Shown: one piece after another, positions 36,872 to 44,260 of the stretch | Layout: every line of letters begins with the position of its first letter | Position numbering within the stretch: the stretch's first letter is position 1 | Source: Azohydromonas caseinilytica | Lineage (GTDB): Bacteria; Pseudomonadota; Gammaproteobacteria; Burkholderiales; Burkholderiaceae_C | NCBI RefSeq assembly: GCF_012927045.1 | Contig: NZ_JABBFW010000006.1 | Span: 1 to 64,000, forward strand | Length of the DNA stretch: 64,000 bases | Direction: 5' to 3' | Position numbers and translations under genes: made by a program | Notes under the pieces: model-generated | Told to the model about the DNA's origin: nothing | The model's database searches: none | Seen by the model: only the letters and a program-made list of their open reading frames with translations

Positions 36872-39800
36872 TTACCAGGCCAGCGTGTGCGTGGTCGCGT
36901 CGCTCGACAGCGTGCCGAGCAGGGCGAGCGACGTCTCGACCGGCGCCGTGCCATGGACATGGGCCGCGTCGTCGTCGCGCAGCACCGCGCCCGAGGCCGG
37001 ATTGCGGGCCGAGGCGCTGCCGGTGCTGACGAGCTCGATACCGGCCTGCACCGTCTCGCGGGCGGTGTAGACCCAGGTTTCGCCCACGTCGAGGCGGCCG
37101 TCGCCGTCGGCGTCGCCGCCGATGAGCGTGGGAGCCGCCAGGCGGTCGTCGCTCACGACGACGCGGTCCAGCGCCACGCTGCCGGTGTTGCGCAGCAGGT
37201 ACGTGTAGACCGCCTGGCCGCCGGCCGGAACGGCCAGGGCGGCGTCGGCGGTGTCGGCATCGACATCGGCGCTCACCACCAGCGTCGAGCCGGCCAGCGT
37301 GTCCAGGTCGGCGCCGAGCTCGTTCTGCGCCGTGAACAGGTTCCTGGCGGACTCGTAGTCGCCGCCGGCGAAGGCCTCCTGCACCATGCTCACGACCTGC
37401 TCGCGGGTGTAGAGGTAGCTGATGTAGGGATCGGAGGCATTGAGCAGCGCCGCGGCCGCCTGGCGCAGCAGCGCCTGGACCTCGCCACCCTCGCCGGAGA
37501 GCGCCTGCAGCAGCGTCGGGGCGGCGTCGGGCACGTCCACGCCGAAGAGCTGTTCGAAGCTCGCGTCGGGTGATAGCCCGGTTTCGGACCAGCCCACGCC
37601 GCTGCCGCTGTGGTCCACCCAGAAGCCCGATGCCAGGCCCTCGGTGCCCCGGTCGTCGGTGGCGATGCGGTACTCGGCATGCACCAGCTTTTCCAGGTCG
37701 AGGCTGGCACTGCCACTGCTCTTCTCCACGCCGCCGCTCACGCCGGCGGTGTAGTGGGTCAGGTCCGTGTCGCTGGCGGTGCGGCCGGAGACGGCGTCGC
37801 GGCCCGTGGCGGTGCCGGCACCGACGGTGGTGCCGCCGGTCTGCACCGCCTCGCGGGCGGTGTAGGTCCAGGTCTCGCCCACATCGAGCCAGCCGTCACG
37901 GTCGGTGTCGCCGCCGACGAACTGCAGGCCCGAGGTGTGGCTGTCCGTGACGCTGACGCCGCTGAGCGCCACCGTGCCGGTGTTGCGCACCACGTAGGTG
38001 AAGACCGCCTCGCCGCCCATGGGAATGGTCGGGCCGCTGGCGGCGGTGTCGGCGTCCATGTCGAGCGTGACCACCTTGACGGTGCTGCCGCCCTCCAGCG
38101 TGCCGCGGTCCGCACCCAGTTCGTTGCGGGCGGCGAACAGGTCTTTCACCGTCTCGTAGTCGCCCGTGGCGAAGGCCTGCCGCACCATGGAGATGATCTG
38201 CTCGCGGCTGTAGTAGTAGTCCACGTACGGATCGGCGGCGTTGAGCAGCGCCGCGGCCGAGTGGCGCAGCAGCGCGTTGACGCCGCCACCGTTGGCGCCG
38301 AGCGCCTGCAGCAGCGTGGGCGCGCTGCCGCGCACGTCCACGCCGAACAGCGCCTCGTAGCTGGCCTGGGGCGAGAGCCCGGTATCGGGCCAGCCGGCCA
38401 GCGGCGCGCCGCCGGCGCCGGTGTGGTTCTTCCAGAAGCCGGGCGTAAGGCCCTCGTCGCCGGCGCCGGGCGTGCGCAGCACGTACTCGCCATGCACGAC
38501 CTTCTCGACGTCGATCCCGACCCGGGCATTGAGGCCCAGGTTGAAGCTGCGGTCAGCCTCGCCAGACTCCAGCACGGTCGGCGCACCGGCACTGCCGTTG
38601 CCCGCGTTGAGGGGCAGCGTGGTGCTGGTGTAGCCCAGGGGCAGCGTGGCGGGGTCGAAGCGCACGCCGTAGCTGCCCGGGGTGAGGCTGGAGAACAGGT
38701 AGTTGCCGTTGGCATCGGTGAGCTGGCTGCCCAGCACCGCACCCGTGCCGCTCACCAGCGTCACGCGCACGCCGGCCAGGCCGGCTTCGCCCGTGTCCTG
38801 CACGCCGTCACCGTCGAGGTCGAGCCAGACGCGCTGGCCCAGGCTGGCGCTCTGGTAGACGCCGGCATCCAGCGACAGGTCGGCCTGGCCCGAGGCCAGG
38901 GTCACGATCTGCGTGCGGCCGGTGGCCATGGCGGCGTCCGAGTCGGTGGCATCGCCGCCGCGATCCTGGGCGGTGAAGACGTAGCCCGCGGGCTTGCCGA
39001 ACACCACCTGGTACTGCACGCCGGGCGTCAGGCCGGTGAAGCGGTAGTTGCCGTCGGCATCGGTGGTGACGCTGGCGGTGGTGTCGTCGGCGGTGCCGAG
39101 GACGCCATCGGCGCCACCGCCGATGAGCGTGACGGTCTGGCCGGCGAGACCCTGCTCGCCCGCGTCCTGCTGGCCGTTGGCGTTGGCATCGATCCAGAGG
39201 CGGTCACCCAGGCTGGCCGTGCGGTAGAAGCCGGCGTCCACCGTCGTGGCGGCATCGCCCGAGGCCAGGGTGTAGCGGCCGGTGAGGCCGGATGCGTCGG
39301 CGTCGCTGTCGCCGGCGCCCTCGCCCACGTGCCGGCGCGTGACCACGAAGCCCGTGGGCGTGGCGAACTGCAGGTCGTACTGCCCGGGCTGCAGGCCCGT
39401 GAAGGCATAGCGGCCCTCGGCGTCGGTCGTGGTGCTGGCCACCACGGCGCCATCGGTGTCACGCAATTGCACCGTGACGCCGCCGATGCCGGCCTCGCCG
39501 GCGTCCTGGCGGCCATTGCCGTTGGCGTCCTCCCACACCCGGTCGCCAATGGACGCGGGCAGGTACACCCCGGCATCGACGCTGCTGTTGTTCTCGCCCG
39601 AAGTGAGCGTGATGACGGCGCTGCGGCCGGCGGCGTCGGCGTCCGAGTCGCTCAGGTCGTCGCCGCTGTCGCGGCCGGTGAACACGCTGCCCTCGGGCTT
39701 GCCGAAAACGACCTGGTACTGCACGCCGGGCGTCAGGCCGCTGAAGCGGTAGTTGCCGTCGGCATCCGTGGTCACGCTGGCGGTGGTGTCGTCGGCGGTG

Positions 39801-42586
39801 CCAATCACGCCATCGGTGCCGCCGCCGATGAGCGTCACCGTCTGCCCGGCGAGGCCTTGCTCGCCCGCGTCCTGGCGGCCGCTGCCGTCGGCATCGAGCC
39901 ACACGCGGTCACCCAGGCTGGCGCTGCGGAAGAAGCCCGCGTCCACGGTCGTGACCACGGCGCCGGAGGACAGGGTGTAGCGGCCGGTGAGGCCAGTTGC
40001 GTCGGCGTCGCTGTCGCCGGCGCCCTCGCCCACGTGCCGGCGCGTGACCACAAAGCCCGTGGGCGTGGTGAACTGCAGGTCGTAACTGCTCGGGCGCAGC
40101 CCCGTGAAGGCATAGCGGCCCTCGGCGTCGGTCGTGGTGCTGGCCACCACGGCGCCCATGGCATCGCGCAGCTGCACCGTCACGCCGGCGATGCCGGCCT
40201 CGCCGGCGTCCTGGCGGCCGTTGCCGTTGACGTCTTCCCACACCCGGTCGCCGATGGACGCGGGCAGGTACACCCCGGCATCGACGCTGGTGTTGTTCTC
40301 GCCCGAAGTGAGCGTGATGACGGCGCTGCGGCCGGCGGCGTCGGCATCCGAGTCGCCCAGGTCGTCGCCGCTGTCGCGGCCGGTGAACACGGCACCCTCG
40401 GGCTTGCCGAACACCACCTGGACCTGCGTGCCGGGCCGCAGGCCCGTGAAGCTGTAGCGGCCATCGGCATCGGTGACCACCGTCGTCGTGGTGTCGTCGT
40501 TACCGGTACCGATGACGCCATCGGCGCCACCGCCGATGAGCGTGACGGTCTGGCCGGCGAGGCCCTGCTCGCCCGCGTCCTGGCGGCCGCTGCCGTCGGC
40601 ATCGAGCCACACGCGGTCACCCAGGCTGGCGCTGCGGAAGAAGCCCGCATTCGCGTCCGTGACCCTTTCACCCGAGGCCAGCAGGTAGCCGCTGCTCATG
40701 CCGTCACCGGCGACCGGCCCTCCGCTGTCCGTGGCCTGGCGCGTGTCGATGTAGCCCGTCGGCGCGATGAAGCGCACGTCGTACAGGCCCGGCTTGAGGT
40801 TGGCGAAGTTGTAGTTGCCATCGGCATCGGTCGTGGTCGTCGCCACGACCACGCCATTGGCGTTGAGCAGCTGCACCGTGGCACCGGCGATGCCGGCCTC
40901 GCCGGCATCCTGCCGGCCGTTGCCGTTGGCATCCTCCCAGACGCGGTTGCCGATGGACACCGGCACGTAGACGCCCGCGTCGATGCTGGTGTTGTCCTGG
41001 CCCGAGGTCAGCGTGACGACGGGGCTGCGGCCGGTGCTGCCCACGTCCGAGTCGATCACGTCGCTGCCGCTGTCGCGACTGGTGAACACCGTGCCCGCAG
41101 GTTGGCCGAACACCACCTGGTACTGCACGCCGGGCGCCAGGCCCGTGAAATGGTAGTAGCCGTTGGCGTCGGTGGTCATCGCCGCCGTGGTGTCGTCGGC
41201 GGTGCCCACGACACGGTCGATGCCACCGCCGATGAGCGTGATGGTCTGGCCGGCAATGCCCTGCTCGCCCGTGTCCTGAAGACCGTTGCCGTTGGCATCC
41301 AGCCACAGCCGGTTGCCCAGGCCGGCGGTGCGGAAGAAGCCCGCGTCCACGCTCGTGACGGTGGCGCCGGAGGTCAGGGTGTAGCGGCCGGTGAGGCCGG
41401 TGGTGCCGAGGTCGCTGTCGGTGGCGTCGTCGCCCACGTCCTGGCGCGTGACGGTGAAGCCCGTCGGGGTGACGACCTGCACGTCATAGGTACCTGGGCG
41501 CAGGCCCGAGAAGCTGTAGGCGCCCAGGGTATCGGTGGTGGTGGTCGCCACCACGGTGCCGGCGGCGTCGCGCAGGTGGACCGTGACGCCGGCGATGCCG
41601 GCCTCGCCGGCGTCCTGCCGGCCGTTGCCGTTGGCATCGAGCCAGACCCGGTCGCCCAGCGACGCATGGCGGAAGAAGCCGGCGTCGATGCCGGCGTTGT
41701 ACTCGCCCGGCTTGAGCACGATGACGCTGGACAACAAGCCGTCGCTGTTGCTGTCGGAGCTGGCGCTGCCGTCGACTTGGCGCGGGCTGTTGCCGTCGAA
41801 GCCGGCGGGACGCGTGAAACGCACCTGGTACTCCAGCGCCGGCGTCAGGCCCTTGAAGCTGTAATAGCCGCTGAGGTCGGTGACGGTGGTGGCCAGGATC
41901 TCGTTGCCGGAGAACTGGCCGTCACCGTTCATGTCGCGCACCAGCTCCACCGTGGCCCCGGCGATGCCCTGCTCGCCCGCGTCCTGCACGCCGTCGACGT
42001 TGAGGTCATCCCAGACGAAGTTGCCGATCTTGGCGGCCCGGCTCTCGATGATCAGCGGCTGGTAGTGCGTGAGGCCGGTCGACGAGGTAGGGTCCAGCAC
42101 GATGCCGATGACCTCGCCGGCGTCGGGCACGTAGCCATCATTGGCCAATGCCAGGGCCACCAGTGCGTCGATGTCGGGCACGTTCTGCTCACCCAGGTAG
42201 GAGGCGATGGTGTACTTGAAGCCCAGGAGCTGCCAGATCGCGCTCTGCACCTCGCCGAAGGAAATGCCCGGGTTGGCGCCGTTGTAGTAGTTCAGCAGCC
42301 AGTTGACGTTGTCGAGATTGGCCAGGTTCACGCCCGTACGCAGCGTGGGCACGTTGGCGGTGAGGGTGGTGAGCTCGTAGGCCGAGTAGACCCAGGCCTT
42401 GTAGGTGCCCGGCAGCTGGATCTGCACGTTCATGTTGATGCACCACACGTCGTAGACCGTGCCGCCGGCCGGAGCACCCGGGTTCAGCACTGCGTTCGAC
42501 GAAGTCACCCGCGCATCGCCGAAGCTGGACTCCAGCAGGGAGCCCGGATAGCTGAGGGAGACGGTGATGTTGGGTGCCAGTGCCAT
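36872..42586 (-). CDS. Giant SdrD-B repeat surface protein with thioester-like N-terminal domain
   Basis: 1,904 residues, strongly acidic and rich in Gly, Asp and Thr. Residues 1-185 contain VWCINM (Cys49) and VQSAIWQLLG (Gln114), the spacing and motifs of the thioester domain of Gram-positive adhesins; Cys49 is the only cysteine in the whole protein. From about 188 to 1355 there are ten SdrD-B/CnaB-like units, each opening with a motif like LGDRVWLDANGNGRQDAGE, whose DxNxDG loops should bind calcium. The C-terminal 550 residues are a duplicated module (LEKLVHxEY, GFWKNHTG / GFWVDHSG, DUF11-like strands). No N-terminal signal peptide, LPXTG or PEP-CTERM tail is present, so export may use a C-terminal type I signal. 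Likely a surface or matrix adhesin. Confidence 0.85.
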   Translation of the reverse strand: MALAPNITVSLSYPGSLLESSFGDARVTSSNAVLNPGAPAGGTVYDVWCINMNVQIQLPGTYKAWVYSAYELTTLTANVPTLRTGVNLANLDNVNWLLNYYNGANPGISFGEVQSAIWQLLGFKYTIASYLGEQNVPDIDALVALALANDGYVPDAGEVIGIVLDPTSSTGLTHYQPLIIESRAAKIGNFVWDDLNVDGVQDAGEQGIAGATVELVRDMNGDGQFSGNEILATTVTDLSGYYSFKGLTPALEYQVRFTRPAGFDGNSPRQVDGSASSDSNSDGLLSSVIVLKPGEYNAGIDAGFFRHASLGDRVWLDANGNGRQDAGEAGIAGVTVHLRDAAGTVVATTTTDTLGAYSFSGLRPGTYDVQVVTPTGFTVTRQDVGDDATDSDLGTTGLTGRYTLTSGATVTSVDAGFFRTAGLGNRLWLDANGNGLQDTGEQGIAGQTITLIGGGIDRVVGTADDTTAAMTTDANGYYHFTGLAPGVQYQVVFGQPAGTVFTSRDSGSDVIDSDVGSTGRSPVVTLTSGQDNTSIDAGVYVPVSIGNRVWEDANGNGRQDAGEAGIAGATVQLLNANGVVVATTTTDADGNYNFANLKPGLYDVRFIAPTGYIDTRQATDSGGPVAGDGMSSGYLLASGERVTDANAGFFRSASLGDRVWLDADGSGRQDAGEQGLAGQTVTLIGGGADGVIGTGNDDTTTTVVTDADGRYSFTGLRPGTQVQVVFGKPEGAVFTGRDSGDDLGDSDADAAGRSAVITLTSGENNTSVDAGVYLPASIGDRVWEDVNGNGRQDAGEAGIAGVTVQLRDAMGAVVASTTTDAEGRYAFTGLRPSSYDLQFTTPTGFVVTRRHVGEGAGDSDADATGLTGRYTLSSGAVVTTVDAGFFRSASLGDRVWLDADGSGRQDAGEQGLAGQTVTLIGGGTDGVIGTADDTTASVTTDADGNYRFSGLTPGVQYQVVFGKPEGSVFTGRDSGDDLSDSDADAAGRSAVITLTSGENNSSVDAGVYLPASIGDRVWEDANGNGRQDAGEAGIGGVTVQLRDTDGAVVASTTTDAEGRYAFTGLQPGQYDLQFATPTGFVVTRRHVGEGAGDSDADASGLTGRYTLASGDAATTVDAGFYRTASLGDRLWIDANANGQQDAGEQGLAGQTVTLIGGGADGVLGTADDTTASVTTDADGNYRFTGLTPGVQYQVVFGKPAGYVFTAQDRGGDATDSDAAMATGRTQIVTLASGQADLSLDAGVYQSASLGQRVWLDLDGDGVQDTGEAGLAGVRVTLVSGTGAVLGSQLTDANGNYLFSSLTPGSYGVRFDPATLPLGYTSTTLPLNAGNGSAGAPTVLESGEADRSFNLGLNARVGIDVEKVVHGEYVLRTPGAGDEGLTPGFWKNHTGAGGAPLAGWPDTGLSPQASYEALFGVDVRGSAPTLLQALGANGGGVNALLRHSAAALLNAADPYVDYYYSREQIISMVRQAFATGDYETVKDLFAARNELGADRGTLEGGSTVKVVTLDMDADTAASGPTIPMGGEAVFTYVVRNTGTVALSGVSVTDSHTSGLQFVGGDTDRDGWLDVGETWTYTAREAVQTGGTTVGAGTATGRDAVSGRTASDTDLTHYTAGVSGGVEKSSGSASLDLEKLVHAEYRIATDDRGTEGLASGFWVDHSGSGVGWSETGLSPDASFEQLFGVDVPDAAPTLLQALSGEGGEVQALLRQAAAALLNASDPYISYLYTREQVVSMVQEAFAGGDYESARNLFTAQNELGADLDTLAGSTLVVSADVDADTADAALAVPAGGQAVYTYLLRNTGSVALDRVVVSDDRLAAPTLIGGDADGDGRLDVGETWVYTARETVQAGIELVSTGSASARNPASGAVLRDDDAAHVHGTAPVETSLALLGTLSSDATTHTLAW
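36960..38530 (-). repeat. Duplicated C-terminal module inside the giant protein gene
   Basis: Two successive coding modules of about 250-270 residues align over their length: DVEKVVHGEY / DLEKLVHAEY, GFWKNHTG / GFWVDHSG, LFGVDVRGSAPTLLQAL / LFGVDVPDAAPTLLQAL, SREQIISMVRQAF / TREQVVSMVQEAF, and GGETWTYTARE-like ends. This is an internal duplication. Confidence 0.8.
38700..42030 (-). repeat. Tandem SdrD-B coding repeats, two alternating types
   Basis: Ten coding units whose conserved GE[QA]G motif recurs at alternating spacings of about 370 and 336 bases, so the true period is a two-unit block of about 706 bases. One type reads QGLAGQTVTLIGGG and ends VDAGVYLP; the other reads EAGIAGVTVQLRD and ends VDAGFFRS. 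Blocks between about 39.1 and 40.7 kb are nearly identical at DNA level, which points to recent unequal exchange. Confidence 0.85.
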
Positions 42587-42761
42587 GGAAAACCTTTAGC
42601 GAGCGAAGTCCGACCGGCCATGCGGCGGCCCGAGTCGCCAGCCAGCGCAGGCACTCGGGCAATGGGCCCTGAAGGACCGGATGTGAACGGAAGAAGTGAG
42701 GGCCGGGCACGAAGCCCGGGAGCGCCTTGCCTCAGCAGCGGGCGCGGGAGGCCGGCGAGGC

Positions 42762-42959
42762 TTACTTCTTCTTGAAGAAGCGCGCCACGACGGCAGCGCC
42801 GGCGATGCCGACGATCACCAGCGGCAGCGAGCCGGGCTCGGGCACCGCGCAGGCCGGCAGCCCGGGCATGCCGCAGAAATTGGCCTGGGCCGCGTCAAGG
42901 GTTGCCAGGGCACCGCCAACAATGCCGGCCACGGAAAGAAGTTTTTTGATTTTGCTCAT
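42762..42959 (-). CDS. PEP-CTERM sorting-signal micro-protein
   Basis: 65 residues in three parts: a signal peptide (SKIKKLLSVAGIVGGALATL, ending near AQA), about 15 residues with two cysteines (FCGMPGLPAC), and a full PEP-CTERM tail, that is VPEPGS, a hydrophobic helix, then RFFKKK. Such tails are processed by exosortase (XrtA/EpsH) and are linked to exopolysaccharide and biofilm. Almost no passenger remains, so it may be a released peptide or a minimal surface tag. The frame opens 15 codons earlier, but the start at MSKIKK gives the proper signal peptide. The giant repeat protein starts 175 bases downstream on the same strand. No exosortase gene is in the window. Confidence 0.85.
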   Translation of the reverse strand: MSKIKKLLSVAGIVGGALATLDAAQANFCGMPGLPACAVPEPGSLPLVIVGIAGAAVVARFFKKK

Positions 42960-43302
42960 GGATTTTTTTAAGAAGAAATGGTTTAGCTTGTTCAGCAAAG
43001 TCAAGCTTTTTTACTCATTGCTGCAAAAGCCACACAATCTTAACGGTTAACCAATTTTTTTCCGCGAATTGCGAGTCAATACGGACAAATGCTGAGGAAG
43101 TCCATCACGGACTTGCCGAGGAGACCGCAAGATTTCGGACATGGCCTTGGCCGTCGCTCCACGCCGGCCCGACACCAAGCGCATACGCGCATGCCGGCAA
43201 CGGCAGCCAACGAAGTCCAGGCATGGAGTTGACCCGCGCAGGCTCGCGACGGGTGAACAGGGCAGCCGACAGTGGGGGAGCCGGCCGCAGGAAGCCGGCG
43301 GC
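42960..43302. other. AT-rich gene-free control region before the PEP-CTERM gene
   Basis: 343 bases without a supportable gene. It is the most AT-rich part of the window (runs of T and A at 42960-43070), contrasting with flanking high-GC DNA. It contains the palindrome TTAACGGTTAA (43040-43050) and several AT-rich hexamers but no clear sigma-70 or sigma-54 pair. It separates the surface-protein locus from recR and probably holds the promoter of the PEP-CTERM/giant-protein unit. Confidence 0.5.
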
Positions 43303-43896
43303 TTAGCGCCGGTCAACCAGGGCGTGCGCGATGGTGGAGAGATCCACGTATTCGAGCTCGCTGCCCGCAGGCACGCCGCGGGCCAGGCGCGTGACCTGCA
43401 GGCCGCGCGCCTTGAGCGCCTGCGCCAGCACATGGGCCGTGGCTTCACCCTCGGCGGTGAAGCTGGTGGCGAGGATGACCTCCTGCACCTGCCCGTCGGC
43501 GGCGCGCTCCAGCAGCTCGGTCGCGCCGATGTCGCGCGCGCCCACGCCATCGAGCGGGCTCAGCCGGCCCTTAAGCACGAAGTACAGGCCGCGGTAGCTG
43601 CCGGTGCGCTCCAGCGCGGCCAGGTCGGCCGGCCCCTCCACCACGCACAGCTGGCGCGCGTCGCGCTCGGGGTCGGCGCAGATGCCGCACAGCGGCGTTT
43701 CGCTCAGACCATGGCAGCGCCGGCAGTGCTGCACATGCTCGGCGGCCGCCTGCAGCGCCGAGGCCAGGCGTTGCGCGCTGGCGCGATCATGCTGCAGCAG
43801 GTGGTAGGCCATGCGCTGCGCCGACTTCACGCCCACGCCGGGCAGGCGGCGCAGGGCGTCGATCAGCGCATCGAGGTGGCTGGCCGGAGCGTTCAA
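43303..43896 (-). CDS. recR: Recombination mediator RecR
   Basis: Ring-shaped DNA-binding protein that loads RecA with RecO/RecF. 197 residues: helix-hairpin-helix [21 protein letters not shown], the C4 zinc motif [16 protein letters not shown] (about 57-72), and the Toprim domain ([17 protein letters not shown] ... [15 protein letters not shown]). The start is TTG, since no ATG precedes the conserved N-terminus; the ribosome site is weak, as expected for coupled translation after ybaB, 22 bases upstream. Last gene of dnaX-ybaB-recR. Confidence 0.96.
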   Translation of the reverse strand: MNAPASHLDALIDALRRLPGVGVKSAQRMAYHLLQHDRASAQRLASALQAAAEHVQHCRRCHGLSETPLCGICADPERDARQLCVVEGPADLAALERTGSYRGLYFVLKGRLSPLDGVGARDIGATELLERAADGQVQEVILATSFTAEGEATAHVLAQALKARGLQVTRLARGVPAGSELEYVDLSTIAHALVDRR

Positions 43897-43918
43897 GCCG
43901 AGGCAGCGGGAAAGCCGT

Positions 43919-44245
43919 TCAGAACGGGAACTTCATGCCCGGCGGCAGCGGCATGCCGGCGGTGAGCTTGGACATCTTCTCCTGGCTCACGGTCTCGGCA
44001 CGGCGCACGGCGTCGTTGAAGGCCGCGGCCACCAGGTCTTCGAGCATGTCCTTGTCGTCGGCCAGCAGGCTGGGGTCGATGGTCACGCGCTTGACGTCGT
44101 GCTTGCACGTCATCGTGACCTTGACCAGCCCGGCGCCGGACTGCCCCTCCACCTCGATGCTGCCCAGCTCGTCCTGCGCGCGCTTGAGGTTGTCCTGCAT
44201 TGCCTGCGCCTGCTTCATCAGGCCGGCCAGTTGTCCCTTCATCAT
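43919..44245 (-). CDS. ybaB: YbaB/EbfC-family nucleoid-associated protein
   Basis: 108-residue small dimeric DNA-binding protein, with the family pattern [24 protein letters not shown] at the N-terminus, [38 protein letters not shown], and the C-terminal [11 protein letters not shown]. It is 15 bases after dnaX and 22 bases before recR, the conserved replication/repair operon. Confidence 0.97.
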   Translation of the reverse strand: MMKGQLAGLMKQAQAMQDNLKRAQDELGSIEVEGQSGAGLVKVTMTCKHDVKRVTIDPSLLADDKDMLEDLVAAAFNDAVRRAETVSQEKMSKLTAGMPLPPGMKFPF

Positions 44246-44260
44246 CGTGAATTCCTCGTT

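Noticed and set aside
38700-42030. Regular repeats that could suggest a CRISPR array or satellite
   Set aside because: Units are about 340-370 bases, keep one reading frame and encode SdrD-B domains. Spacing and size do not fit CRISPR.
37610-42775. Very long open frame (1,721 codons) on the plus strand opposite the giant repeat gene
   Set aside because: It is the mirror of a GC-rich, repetitive coding sequence in the opposite strand. Its protein is a monotonous Gly/Ala/His/Arg/Val series with no domain, and it has no ribosome site.
42960-43140. Sigma-54 promoter for the PEP-CTERM gene
   Set aside because: A TGGCTTTTGCAGC-like stretch is present on the minus strand, but the GG-to-GC spacing is 5 or 8 bases in place of 10.
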